64,000 bases of DNA, taken from the NCBI RefSeq assembly GCF_002631205.1, contig NZ_PDLO01000004.1:1-64000 (forward strand), read 5' to 3'. Below are positions 1-8,100 of this stretch, piece after piece; position 1 is the stretch's first letter; the number at the start of each line of letters is the position of its first letter. The translations under genes were made by a program, and so were the position numbers. The notes beneath the pieces are model-generated. The model was not told where the DNA came from, made no database searches, and saw nothing but the letters and a program-made list of their open reading frames with translations. This DNA is from Neolewinella marina (lineage in GTDB: Bacteria; Bacteroidota; Bacteroidia; Chitinophagales; Saprospiraceae).

Positions 1-3
1 CTG

Positions 4-34
4 CAAAAGTACAGCAAGTTTTTGATTCCTGCAA
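4..34 (-). promoter_or_regulatory. Bacteroidota-type promoter, array copy 1
   Basis: Read on the minus strand: -33-like TTG at 34-32 (inside GCTTGCAGG), 20-base spacer, then TACTTTTG at 11-4, matching the Bacteroidota -7 consensus TAnnTTTG. It is the copy closest to the presumed target gene off the left edge. Confidence 0.65.
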
Positions 35-109
35 GCTGAAAAGCAAGTTTCTCACTTTTTCTTTCCAGCCCGTTTCCTCAAGTTTGCCACCGCTCATTCG
101 CGGGGGCCG

Positions 110-141
110 CAAAGGTACGCCGTCCGTTTCCGTTCCTGCAA
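110..141 (-). promoter_or_regulatory. Bacteroidota-type promoter, array copy 2
   Basis: Minus strand: TTG at 141-139 followed by CAGG, 21-base spacer, then TACCTTTG at 117-110. Upstream (right) lies the conserved CTCAATCTTTCGGAAA block around 155-175, in the position of an UP-like element. Confidence 0.65.
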
Positions 142-306
142 CCCTTTGGGAAAGTTTCTTTTCCGAAAGATTGAGAACCAAAACTCTTCCGCTACTGCCC
201 CACCCCGTAGCAGCTCATGCGCTGCCGGCCGGGCCGGTTAACTATGGAAGGCGATTCGTCCAGGCCCGTAAGCCAGGTGAATCGGGCGCCGCTCGTTTGC
301 GGGGTG

Positions 307-338
307 CAAAAGTACAATGACCGCCTTCACCCCTGCAA
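307..338 (-). promoter_or_regulatory. Bacteroidota-type promoter, array copy 3
   Basis: Minus strand: GCTTGCAGG with TTG at 338-336, 21-base spacer, TACTTTTG at 314-307. The CTCAATCTTTCGGAAA element recurs upstream around 355-372. It lies 197 bases from copy 2. Confidence 0.68.
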
Positions 339-506
339 GCTTTTCGGAGAGAATCTTTCCGAAAGATTGAGGGCCAAATGCCGCTCCATCGTAAAGCCAA
401 TAACCGCCGCTGGGCGCCGGTCAACAGGCATTAGTCCAAGGAGTGGATCCGTTCGCTGACCCCGAAGGGTGTAGCGTGGATCGGTCACCGCTCGTTTGCG
501 GGGGCG

Positions 507-538
507 CAAAAGTACAACGACTCTTCTCACACCCGCAA
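507..538 (-). promoter_or_regulatory. Bacteroidota-type promoter, array copy 4
   Basis: Minus strand: GCTTGCGGG with TTG at 538-536, 21-base spacer, TACTTTTG at 514-507. It lies 200 bases from copy 3. The upstream CTCAATC element is not conserved here. Confidence 0.65.
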
Positions 539-744
539 GCTTATTGCAGTTTGTTTTTCAATTTCCTCCGGGGCGACGATTTCCGTGCACCGTGGCCGTT
601 GCCACCAGCGCTTTTCAGCGGAATCTGTCTGTATAGGAGGGGGCGCGCCAATTCGGTAAGGAGTTACCAGTGTTGGGGCGCAGGATTGTAAACGCACGTA
701 CCCAAGGAGGGTTGAATGACGGTTCCTTTTTCCCCGTACTTTTT

Positions 745-1890
745 TCAGCGGCCTCGGTTTCCCAGGGTTTCCCCCAGGAAATGGCGGGCAAAGGGGGCCA
801 GGGGCACGGTCGACATCAGCCGCAGCTCCTCCCACAGGCTGCTTTCCCCGTTCAGGAAGGCCAGCACCCGCGCCGGGGGGTTGCGACGGAACAGGTCTAC
901 GAAGACCTCCTCCCCCGCCACCGCGCTCCGCTCCAGGATGCGGAGCAGGGTGGCGTCGTACAGCAGGTGGCGGGCGGGCCAGGGCGCTACCGTTGCGGGC
1001 TCCGGATAGGCGGCGGCCATACGCGCCAGTTGCCGCTGCAGTCCGTAAAAGGTATAGCCGGTAGAGGGCCGCGCGGCTCCCCCCCCGAGTCCTATATATA
1101 TAAGGTTACCGTCCCGCCGCGGAAAGGGGTAGGTAGTCATGGGGATGTTGCCGCTTTCGGAGTGGGTGATGCGGTAGTCGGAGCGTGTCCAATGCTCACC
1201 GATGTAGTCCCTCAGCAGTGCGTCGTACGCTTCCGTGGTCAGGTGGTGGTTCCCGAAGATGGCTACTTCCACCAGGGCATGGGTCTTGCTGAACGGCAGG
1301 ACGTAGAAGAAGCGGGTTTCCCCGGCCTGGGGGGTGCGGAAATCCATAAAGGTGGGCCGGTCGGGATCGAAGGTGGGCTCCGTGGTTTCCACGAACCACC
1401 CCCGGAAGTGCTGGTCGAGGTAGGGCTGGCGGACTTCCCGGTAGTCCAGGGGGTGCGGCAGGCTGCTGTACACCCGGTCGGCCTTATACTCCTTACCGTC
1501 GGCGATCAGCCGGGCACCGGTGGGCGTTTTTTCTACGCTGGATATCCGGGCCGGGAGGTAGGTGAGTCCTTCGATGGCGTCCACCACGGGATTGACCTTC
1601 GCGTAGAAGTCGGTGCTGCGAATCAGCTTGTAGGCGTAGGGGCGCAAATCGCAGGTGCAGTGGCCGGTGGAATTGGCCAGGGTTACCCGCTCCCAGCGGT
1701 GGGCTACGATGTCGTCGAAGGGCCCCGCTCCCCGTTCCCAGTACGACCAGGTGCGGTCGTGGACCGATTTGCGCTCCGGATCGACCAGCAGGACGCGCTT
1801 GCCCCGGAGTTTGCCGGCCCGGGCAAAGTGGTACAGCAGGCTCAATCCCGCCAGTCCGCCCCCCGCCACCGCGATATCGTAGTCGTTCAT
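745..1890 (-). CDS. crtY: Lycopene beta-cyclase (CrtY type)
   Basis: FAD-dependent cyclase that turns psi ends of lycopene-type carotenoids into beta-ionone rings. The 381-residue protein starts with MNDYDIAVAGGGLAG, a dinucleotide-binding fold (GGGLAG at 10-15). It has FVETT at 166-170, matching the FLEET/FLEDT motif of this family, and RPSTGYT at 274-280. I chose the ATG at 1890 because the fold begins there; it overlaps the stop of cruF as ATGA, implying coupled translation. Next to CruF, it probably cyclises only one end, giving gamma-carotene-type products. Family is clear; mono- versus bicyclic activity is inference. Confidence 0.9.
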   Translation of the reverse strand: MNDYDIAVAGGGLAGLSLLYHFARAGKLRGKRVLLVDPERKSVHDRTWSYWERGAGPFDDIVAHRWERVTLANSTGHCTCDLRPYAYKLIRSTDFYAKVNPVVDAIEGLTYLPARISSVEKTPTGARLIADGKEYKADRVYSSLPHPLDYREVRQPYLDQHFRGWFVETTEPTFDPDRPTFMDFRTPQAGETRFFYVLPFSKTHALVEVAIFGNHHLTTEAYDALLRDYIGEHWTRSDYRITHSESGNIPMTTYPFPRRDGNLIYIGLGGGAARPSTGYTFYGLQRQLARMAAAYPEPATVAPWPARHLLYDATLLRILERSAVAGEEVFVDLFRRNPPARVLAFLNGESSLWEELRLMSTVPLAPFARHFLGETLGNRGR

Positions 1891-2525
1891 AAAGCCAGGT
1901 TCAGGACGACGAAGAAGAAGAGCTGGGCCAGCAGGTAGACCAGCAGCACCGGGCTCCGGTAGCGAATACCCAGCAACTGCAGGGGCAGGGAGATCAGGAA
2001 GGCCACCACCGCCCACATGAGGTAGTTCCGCAGGGGGATTTCGCCGCCGGCCCACTGCCAGTAATCCAGGGCGATGGCCACCGGCTCGATGGCCACGTCG
2101 TATAGCGCGATCAGTACACTGGCCAGGGCCGCGGCGGCCAGGGGGCGTGGGCCGATGATCCGTTCCGCCAGGTCGTTGGTGGCCAGGGTGAGGGCGCACC
2201 AGTTCAGGGCGATGACGAAGGGGACCCCCAGCCACTGCCACCACATGGTCGGACCGTAGGCGTAGTCACCGAAAATGGCCCCGGTGGCCACCCCCACGGC
2301 TTCGGCCGCGAAGGTGAAACAGTAGGCGAAGGCCAGCCACCCCCACAGGCGACCATCGCCGTGGCGGCGGTACAGGCTGTATAACAGAAGTCCGTTGATC
2401 ACCAGCAGCAGTCCGTCCGTGGTGTACCGCGTCACCGGCAACACGGCCGGCAGGGTATGCGCCAGTGCCCCCGAGGCGAAGGCGAACAGGAGGAAGGCCG
2501 CCAGGTACTTTTCAAATGGGGTCAA
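1887..2525 (-). CDS. cruF: Carotenoid 1,2-hydratase (CruF-like)
   Basis: Integral membrane protein of 212 residues with about six or seven hydrophobic segments and conserved polar residues (FAAEAVGVATGAIFGDYAYG), typical of the CruF / bisanhydrobacterioruberin hydratase family. CruF adds water to the psi end of gamma-carotene, a step toward 1'-hydroxy carotenoids such as saproxanthin or myxol. The frame opens just after an in-frame TGA, and the only good start is TTG at 2525. That TTG overlaps the stop of a seven-codon ATG frame beginning at 2545, so either coupled initiation or a one-base loss near 2525 is possible. It overlaps crtY by 4 bases. Confidence 0.82.
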   Translation of the reverse strand: MTPFEKYLAAFLLFAFASGALAHTLPAVLPVTRYTTDGLLLVINGLLLYSLYRRHGDGRLWGWLAFAYCFTFAAEAVGVATGAIFGDYAYGPTMWWQWLGVPFVIALNWCALTLATNDLAERIIGPRPLAAAALASVLIALYDVAIEPVAIALDYWQWAGGEIPLRNYLMWAVVAFLISLPLQLLGIRYRSPVLLVYLLAQLFFFVVLNLAL

Positions 2526-2739
2526 TCAAGCGGCGGTTTGGTCATGGTATAGACGCGGGCGGCGGCAAATGGTTCTCTCGCCCGGGGCCGGGGATTACTG
2601 CCTGCCGCTTCGTTGCGTACTTTCCAGTTTATTCCGCCTTCATCCGATATCATGCCCTCACAATCCTCACTGGATCTCTTCCTGCTTGCCGGACCCCGTG
2701 CATGACCTCATGAGACCGTCATTCATTCCCACAACCGCC

Positions 2740-3762
2740 ATGCAAAGCCAATCCTACCGCCTGAAAGCCGGAGCGCTGAGTAACCTTCACCTCGTCAAGG
2801 AAGAGCTGCCGCCCCCCGCCCCCGGGGAGGTGACGGTGGCGGTGCGGACCATCGGACTGAACTTCGCCGACATCTTCGCCATCTGGGGGCTGTACGGTGC
2901 CACTCCGGAAGGCATCTTCACCCCCGGCCTGGAATATGCCGGCGTGGTAGCGGCGACGGGGGCGGGAGTAGAGAATGTGTCCGTCGGCGACCGGGTCATG
3001 GGGGTTACCCGCTTCGGGGCCTACACCACCCGGCTGAATATCGACCACCGCTACGTGCTGCCGCTGCCCGATGACTGGACGCTGGAGGAAGGGGCTTCCT
3101 ATCTGGTACAGGCCCTGACGGCCTATTATGGTCTGGTACACCTGGGGAACATTCAGTCCGGGCAGACGGTCCTGATTCATTCCGCGGCCGGGGGTGTGGG
3201 CACCTTCGCCGGACGCATTGCCCGGCAATTCGGCGCCTACACCATCGGGACGATCGGCAGCGACAAGAAAATCGACTACCTGCGGGAAGAAGGATACCAC
3301 GACTGGATCGTCCGCGACAAGCGCAGCTTTCAGCAGGACCTCGACCGGGCCCTTGGCCACCGGGAACTAAACCTCATCATGGAATGCATCGGGGGGAAGA
3401 TCTTTTCCGTAGGCTTCAAGACCCTGGCTCCCATGGGCCGGCACGTCGTCTATGGTTCGGCGCGCTACGGGTCGGTCGGCAACCGGCCCAACTACCCCCG
3501 CATGCTCTGGCAATTCCTTACCCGGCCCAAAATCGACCCCCAGAAGTTGCCCGAAAGCAATAAGTCGGTCATGGGCTTCAACCTGATCTGGCTCTACGAG
3601 CGGGCTGAGCTCATGCACCGTACCCTGGCGGAGCTGGACAAGCTGGACATCGGTAAACCCAGGGTAGGCCATACCTTCCCTTTCCGGCAGTTACCGGACG
3701 CGATCCGCAAATTCCAGAGTGGAGAAACGACCGGCAAGGTGGTCGTCACCGTGGCGGAGTAG
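2740..3762 (+). CDS. Zinc-free MDR oxidoreductase (quinone reductase/VAT-1 like)
   Basis: A 340-residue medium-chain dehydrogenase/reductase. The N-terminal GroES-like domain (about 1-120) has no structural or catalytic zinc cysteines. The Rossmann domain carries AAGGVG at 149-154, typical of NADPH:quinone reductases. The start at 2740 (MQSQSYRLKAGAL) matches the beginning of the catalytic fold; the frame remains open upstream without homology. It is the only plus-strand gene inside the carotenoid locus and converges with crtB, so a role in pigment synthesis is not implied. Substrate unknown. Confidence 0.8.
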   Translation: MQSQSYRLKAGALSNLHLVKEELPPPAPGEVTVAVRTIGLNFADIFAIWGLYGATPEGIFTPGLEYAGVVAATGAGVENVSVGDRVMGVTRFGAYTTRLNIDHRYVLPLPDDWTLEEGASYLVQALTAYYGLVHLGNIQSGQTVLIHSAAGGVGTFAGRIARQFGAYTIGTIGSDKKIDYLREEGYHDWIVRDKRSFQQDLDRALGHRELNLIMECIGGKIFSVGFKTLAPMGRHVVYGSARYGSVGNRPNYPRMLWQFLTRPKIDPQKLPESNKSVMGFNLIWLYERAELMHRTLAELDKLDIGKPRVGHTFPFRQLPDAIRKFQSGETTGKVVVTVAE

Positions 3763-3781
3763 GCACCCGCGCGCCGCCGCC
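3762..3781. repeat. GC-rich intergenic element, copy 1
   Basis: GGCACCCGCGCG-CCGCCGCC immediately after the oxidoreductase stop and just downstream of the crtB stop. The same 20-base element, with at most one change, recurs at 25864-25883 and 62724-62743. Function unknown. Confidence 0.6.
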
Positions 3782-3787
3782 CCCCGG

Positions 3788-4624
3788 TCAGAGCAGGTTG
3801 AAGCGGTGCCTGACGGCGGAACTGGCCAGCAGGTACACCTTGCGGTGGTCGGCCACGCGAATGCGCTGCTCGGTCACCTCGCGGGCGGGGGAGTTACGGA
3901 TCTTCTGGAAGAGCTTCGTGTAGTACACGTAGGCTAGGTAAACGCCGAAGCGGGCGCTGGGCGGCAGCTGAACGATGCCGGTGTAGGCGTGGTCGAAATC
4001 GGCCTTGATGTCGGCCTCGATGGTTGCCTTGACGTCGTTGTCGAACCGCTCATAGTCCACGCCGGGGAAGTAGACCCGCCCGCGGTCGTGGTAATCGGAA
4101 CGAATGTCGCGCAGGAAATTGATCTTCTGGAAAGCGGAACCGAGCGACTGGGCCGGTGATTTCAGGCGCTCGTACTCCTCCTCATCGCCGTCGACGAAGA
4201 CGCGCAGGCACATCAGCCCCACCACCTCGGCCGAGCCGAAAATGTACTCCTCATATAAGGACGGGTTGTAGCGGGTGTTGTCGAGGTCCATTTCCATGCT
4301 GTCGAGGAAGGGATCGATCAGGTCGCGGCCAATGCCGTAGCGGTGGGCCACCTCCTGAAAGGCCTGCAGGATGGGGTTCAGGCTGATGCCGTGTTCGAGG
4401 GCGTGGTAGGTGTCTTCGCGGAAGCGGCGGAAGAGTTCCTGCTTGTCCTTGTGGTGGAAGGTATCCACGATCTCGTCGGCGAAACGCACGAAGCCATAGA
4501 TGCCGTAGATGGGTGCGCGCAGGGGCTTGTCGAACACGCGGATGCCCATACTGAAGCTCGTGCTGTAGCGGCGGGTGACGAGGGAGGCGCACTCCCGGCA
4601 GACTTGTTGGTAAAGGCTAAGCAT
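3788..4624 (-). CDS. crtB: Phytoene synthase
   Basis: Joins two geranylgeranyl diphosphates into phytoene, the first committed carotenoid step. The 278-residue protein has both aspartate-rich motifs of the squalene/phytoene synthase family: DEIVD at 50-54 and DIRSD at 173-177. I chose ATG 4624 (MLSLYQQVCRECASLVTRRY), the usual CrtB N-terminus; a GTG at 4639 is an alternative. It overlaps the end of crtI by 8 bases, so the two are cotranscribed and probably translationally coupled. Confidence 0.93.
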   Translation of the reverse strand: MLSLYQQVCRECASLVTRRYSTSFSMGIRVFDKPLRAPIYGIYGFVRFADEIVDTFHHKDKQELFRRFREDTYHALEHGISLNPILQAFQEVAHRYGIGRDLIDPFLDSMEMDLDNTRYNPSLYEEYIFGSAEVVGLMCLRVFVDGDEEEYERLKSPAQSLGSAFQKINFLRDIRSDYHDRGRVYFPGVDYERFDNDVKATIEADIKADFDHAYTGIVQLPPSARFGVYLAYVYYTKLFQKIRNSPAREVTEQRIRVADHRKVYLLASSAVRHRFNLL

Positions 4625-6101
4625 GGGTAGGTTGGGCACTGAAAATATCGCGGGCGGCCACTTCGCCGGAAATGATGCTGGGGGGCATGCCGGGGCCGGG
4701 GGTGGTCAGCTGACCGGCGTACCAGAGGTTCTTCAATTTACGGCTTCTCAGCTTGGGTTTCAGGAAAGCCGTTTGCCGCAGGGTGTTGGCCAGCCCGTAG
4801 GCGTTGCCGCGGTAGGCATTGTAGTCTTCCCGGAACTCCCGGTGGGCGTAGCCGCGGCGGTATACCACGTGGGGGCGGATGTCAAAGCCAATGCGCTGGC
4901 TCAGCCGGTCGCACATCAGGTTCCAGTAGTGTTCCCGCCGTTCGGGGTTGTCGTCGAGGTCGGGGGCCAGCGGGAGGAGGAAAAACATATTCTCACAACC
5001 CGGGGGAGCGACCCCAGGATCGGTGACCGACGGCGCGCAGACGTAAAAGAGCGGATCCTCCGGCCACTTTGGCTCCTCGTAGATGTCGTGGGCGTGGCGG
5101 TTGAAGTCGGCGTCGAAGAACAGCGTATGGTGGTGGAGGCCCGGCACCTTGCGGTCGAGGCCCACGTAGAACAGCAGGCTGGAGGGGGCCATGGTGCGGT
5201 TGCGCCAGTAGTCTTCCGAATATACCCGATCCGCCGGGTCGAGTACCTCCTGTTCGAAATGGTGGTAGTCGGCGGCGCACAGCAGGATATCGGTGGGATA
5301 CACCGTGCCGTCGGCCGTAGTCACCGACCGTACTTCGCCGTCCGTGGTCTGCACGCTGGCCACCGGCTGGCTGGTCAGGATCTCGGCGCCCTGCTCGCGG
5401 GCCACGGCGGCCATGCCCTCGATGATGCGGTGCATGCCCCCCAGGGGGTACCAGGTGCCCAGTTGCAGGTCGGCGTAGTTCATCAGGCTATAGAGCGCCG
5501 GGGTATTCGCGGGGGTGGCGCCCAGGAACAATACGGGGAATTCCAGTAGCTGGATGAGCTGGGGGTGTTTGAACAACCGGCGGACGTAGGTGGCCATATC
5601 GGTGAGCATCTGCAGCCGGAAGACCGACTGGAAGACCCGCCGGTCGGCGAAGTCGAGGATGCTGTGGCCCGGTTTCTGCACGAACTCGTTGATGCCTACG
5701 CGGTACTTGTATTCGGCTTCGTCGAGGAACTTCCGCAGGTTGGCGGAGCTGCCCGGTTCGAGGCGCTCGAAGAGGGCGAACAGCTCAGCGGTGGTGGCGG
5801 GTACTTCTACCCGGTCCTCCGCGCCGAAAACCACCTCGTAGCTGGGGTCGAGGCGGACGAGCTCGTAGTAGTCGGCCGCCGAGTGCCCGAAATTCTGGAA
5901 GAACTGCTCGAATACCTCGGGCATCCAGTACCAGCTGGGGCCCATGTCGAAGGTGAAGCCCTGCTCGCTGAACTGCCGGGCGCGGCCGCCGAGGCCGGCG
6001 TTCTTTTCCAGGATGCGGACGCGGTACCCGCGGCTCCCGAGGTGGGCGGCGGCGGAGAGGCCGGCGAAGCCGGCTCCGACGATGGTGACTTGTGGGTTCA
6101 A
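4617..6101 (-). CDS. crtI: Phytoene desaturase
   Basis: FAD-dependent desaturase (494 residues) that converts phytoene to lycopene or further desaturated products. It has an N-terminal dinucleotide fold (VGAGFAGLSAA from residue 8) and the C-terminal carotenoid-desaturase signature YAGQLTTPGPGMPPSIISG. The only usable start is TTG at 6101; an in-frame TAG lies 9 codons upstream with no ATG or GTG between. It starts 48 bases after the pth stop on the same strand, so pth-crtI-crtB probably form one operon. Confidence 0.93.
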   Translation of the reverse strand: MNPQVTIVGAGFAGLSAAAHLGSRGYRVRILEKNAGLGGRARQFSEQGFTFDMGPSWYWMPEVFEQFFQNFGHSAADYYELVRLDPSYEVVFGAEDRVEVPATTAELFALFERLEPGSSANLRKFLDEAEYKYRVGINEFVQKPGHSILDFADRRVFQSVFRLQMLTDMATYVRRLFKHPQLIQLLEFPVLFLGATPANTPALYSLMNYADLQLGTWYPLGGMHRIIEGMAAVAREQGAEILTSQPVASVQTTDGEVRSVTTADGTVYPTDILLCAADYHHFEQEVLDPADRVYSEDYWRNRTMAPSSLLFYVGLDRKVPGLHHHTLFFDADFNRHAHDIYEEPKWPEDPLFYVCAPSVTDPGVAPPGCENMFFLLPLAPDLDDNPERREHYWNLMCDRLSQRIGFDIRPHVVYRRGYAHREFREDYNAYRGNAYGLANTLRQTAFLKPKLRSRKLKNLWYAGQLTTPGPGMPPSIISGEVAARDIFSAQPTHA

Positions 6102-6149
6102 GCAGGCGGGGTATAGTGTACCGGCCTAACACGGTTTCCCCAAATCGGT

Positions 6150-6698
6150 TTATCGGTTGTAGGCGCTCATCGTATTGGCCAGGCCGTGGGCGCAAAAGCT
6201 GAGGCAGGCCTCGCTGGCGTCCTTGAGCAATTTGGGTAGATCGATCCGCTCGTCGGCCGACCAATCGCTAAGCACGTAGTCGGCCTGCTGCCCGGGGTGG
6301 AAGTCGTTGCCGATGCCGATCCGCAGGCGGGCGTAGTTGTTGCCGCCGGTCAGCTGATCGATACTCTTCAGTCCGTTGTGGCCGGCGTCGCTGCCCTTGC
6401 CGCGCATCCGCAGGCGGCCGAAATCCAGGTGGAGGTCGTCCATCACCACCAGCAGGTTTTCCTTCGGGATCTTCTCGGCCTGCAGCCAGTAACGCACGGC
6501 CTTGCCGCTGAGGTTCATGTAGGTATTGGGCTTGAGGAGGACGATCTGCTTGCCGCGGTGGGTAATGCGCGCCAGATCGCCGTGGGTGCCAGGGGACCAG
6601 TCGTCGCTGAGTTGCTCCACCACGCGGAATCCGACGTTGTGGCGGGTGTCTGCGTACTTGGGCCCGGGGTTTCCGAGGCCGACGATGAGAAATTTCAT
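6150..6698 (-). CDS. pth: Peptidyl-tRNA hydrolase
   Basis: Frees tRNA from peptidyl-tRNAs dropped by stalled ribosomes. The 182-residue protein has the family start MKFLIVGLGNPGPKYADTRHNVGF, with Asn10 and catalytic His20, plus KPNTYMNLSG and DDLHLDFGRLRMR. Start at 6698 is fixed by the conserved N-terminus. A TACCTTCG box ends only 4 bases before the ATG, so the mRNA should be leaderless or nearly so. The 32-base palindrome at 6711-6742 abuts this box. Likely first gene of the pth-crtI-crtB operon. Confidence 0.95.
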   Translation of the reverse strand: MKFLIVGLGNPGPKYADTRHNVGFRVVEQLSDDWSPGTHGDLARITHRGKQIVLLKPNTYMNLSGKAVRYWLQAEKIPKENLLVVMDDLHLDFGRLRMRGKGSDAGHNGLKSIDQLTGGNNYARLRIGIGNDFHPGQQADYVLSDWSADERIDLPKLLKDASEACLSFCAHGLANTMSAYNR

Positions 6699-6702
6699 GG
6701 CG

Positions 6703-6710
6703 CGAAGGTA
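6703..6710 (-). promoter_or_regulatory. -7 box of pth
   Basis: TACCTTCG on the minus strand, close to TAnnTTTG, 4 bases before the pth ATG. No -33 TTTG is seen; its place is taken by the perfect palindrome 6711-6742. Confidence 0.55.
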
Positions 6711-6870
6711 AGTGGTCGGACGACTATAGTCGTCCGACCACTTTGGAGGGGACGACTTAGTGGTCCATGGATTTTTTGTTGGACGACTTAGTGGTCCATG
6801 TTTAATTGGTCGGACGACTTAAGTGGTCCGACCACTAACCCGTCGGACCACTTAAGTCGTCCGACCACTA
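6711..6870. repeat. Palindromic array between pth and tgt
   Basis: All parts share the half-site GGTCGGACGACT. A perfect 32-base palindrome lies at 6711-6742. Two identical 20-base direct repeats, GGACGACTTAGTGGTCCATG, lie at 6750-6769 and 6781-6800. A 25-base inverted repeat has arms at 6808-6832 and 6842-6866, with a 9-base loop; each arm is itself nearly palindromic. The outer palindromes directly flank the -7 boxes of the two divergent genes. It could be operators, a cruciform or a REP-like mobile element; the sequence alone does not decide. Confidence 0.85.
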
Positions 6871-6874
6871 GCCT

Positions 6875-6882
6875 TACCTTCG
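6875..6882 (+). promoter_or_regulatory. -7 box of tgt
   Basis: TACCTTCG, identical to the pth box, 6 bases before the tgt ATG. The right arm of the 25-base inverted repeat ends 8 bases upstream, where a -33 element would be expected. Confidence 0.55.
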
Positions 6883-6888
6883 CCCCCG

Positions 6889-8022
6889 ATGCAGTTCGAC
6901 CTCCAGCACACCGACCCGGCCACCGACGCACGCGCCGGCCAGATTTCCACCGACCACGGCACCATCCAGACCCCCATCTTCATGCCCGTGGGCACCCTGG
7001 GCACCGTCAAGGGCGTCCACCAGCGGGAACTGAAGGAACAGGTCCGCGCCCAGATCATCCTCGGGAACACCTACCACCTCTACCTGCGCCCCGGCACCGA
7101 AGTGCTCGAGGCCGCCGGCGGGCTCCACCGCTTCATGCAGTGGGACGGGCCCATCCTCACCGACAGCGGCGGCTACCAGGTGTTCAGCCTCGCCCACCGC
7201 CGCAAGATCACCGAGGAGGGAGCCACCTTCGCCAGCCACATCGACGGCAGCAAGCACCTCTTCAGCCCGGAAAGCAGCCTGGCCATCCAGCGCTCCATCG
7301 GGGCCGACATCGTCATGGCCTTCGACGAATGCCCCCCCTACCCTTCCACCCGCAAGTACGCCGAGAACAGCATGCACCTCACCCACCGCTGGCTGGAGCG
7401 CTGCGTGGCCTATATGCGCGACAGCGAACCGCGGTACGGCCACTCCCAGGCCCTCTTCCCCATCGTGCAGGGGGGCAGCTACGACGACCTGCGGCGGCAG
7501 TCCTGCGAATTCATCGCCAGCCAGAACCAGCCCGGCAACGCCATCGGTGGCCTTTCCGTAGGGGAGCCCATCCCGGATATGTACCGCATCACCCAGCTGT
7601 GCTGCGACATCCTGCCGAAGGACAAGCCCCGCTACCTCATGGGCGTCGGCACCCCGGCCAATATCCTGGAGTGCATCAGCCGGGGGGTCGACATGTTCGA
7701 CTGCGTGCTGCCCAGCCGCAACGCCCGCCACGGCATGCTCTACACCCGACAGGGCATCATCAACATCCGCAACGCCCGCTGGAAGAACGACCACTCCCCC
7801 ATCGACGACCACCCGGAGGCCGCCCCCACTTCCCAGCTGCACAGCAAGGCCTACCTCTGCCACCTCATCCGCTGCAACGAACTGCTGGCCGGCCAGCTGG
7901 CCACCCTGCACAACCTGGCCTTCTACCTTTCGCTGGTCCGGGAGGCCCGCCAGCGTATCCTCGACGGCAGTTTCCGGGAGTGGAAGGAGGAGCTCGTACC
8001 CCAGTTGGAACGGAAGCTTTAG
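6889..8022 (+). CDS. tgt: Queuine/7-aminomethyl-7-deazaguanine tRNA-ribosyltransferase
   Basis: Exchanges guanine 34 of GUN-anticodon tRNAs for the queuosine precursor preQ1. The 377-residue TIM-barrel protein has [11 protein letters not shown] (catalytic Asp region), [17 protein letters not shown] and [12 protein letters not shown]. Oddity: the zinc site CxCxxC before the conserved YLxHL is replaced by E-A-A-P-T-S, so the three cysteine ligands are gone while the His stays. Start at 6889 follows a -7 box by 6 bases. pyrH lies downstream with its own likely -7 box. Confidence 0.93.
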   Translation: MQFDLQHTDPATDARAGQISTDHGTIQTPIFMPVGTLGTVKGVHQRELKEQVRAQIILGNTYHLYLRPGTEVLEAAGGLHRFMQWDGPILTDSGGYQVFSLAHRRKITEEGATFASHIDGSKHLFSPESSLAIQRSIGADIVMAFDECPPYPSTRKYAENSMHLTHRWLERCVAYMRDSEPRYGHSQALFPIVQGGSYDDLRRQSCEFIASQNQPGNAIGGLSVGEPIPDMYRITQLCCDILPKDKPRYLMGVGTPANILECISRGVDMFDCVLPSRNARHGMLYTRQGIINIRNARWKNDHSPIDDHPEAAPTSQLHSKAYLCHLIRCNELLAGQLATLHNLAFYLSLVREARQRILDGSFREWKEELVPQLERKL

Positions 8023-8092
8023 CCCCGGCACCCGCGCCCCGGCGCCCGGGAAAGCCGCACGGACTTCTCCACCCGGGCAACCGCCGATTAAT

Positions 8093-8100
8093 TACCTTTG
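8093..8100 (+). promoter_or_regulatory. -7 box of pyrH
   Basis: TACCTTTG, exact match to TAnnTTTG, 35 bases before the pyrH ATG. No clear -33 element. Confidence 0.5.

Larger units (their letters stand above)
1..744. other. Gene-free region with tandem promoter array
   Basis: No credible protein gene is seen in these 744 bases. The region contains four copies of a promoter-like block read on the minus strand, with -7 boxes at 4-11, 110-117, 307-314 and 507-514. After each box (leftward) comes a conserved stretch with CCCCGC and GAGCGG. Upstream of the second and third boxes lies a shared CTCAATCTTTCGGAAA element. Such arrays are typical of strongly transcribed stable RNA operons. The transcribed gene itself is off the left edge, so its identity is inferred. 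Confidence 0.7.

Noticed and set aside
84-530. Short open frames in the left-edge region
   Set aside because: They overlap the repeated promoter blocks in several frames, and none has a family-like sequence.
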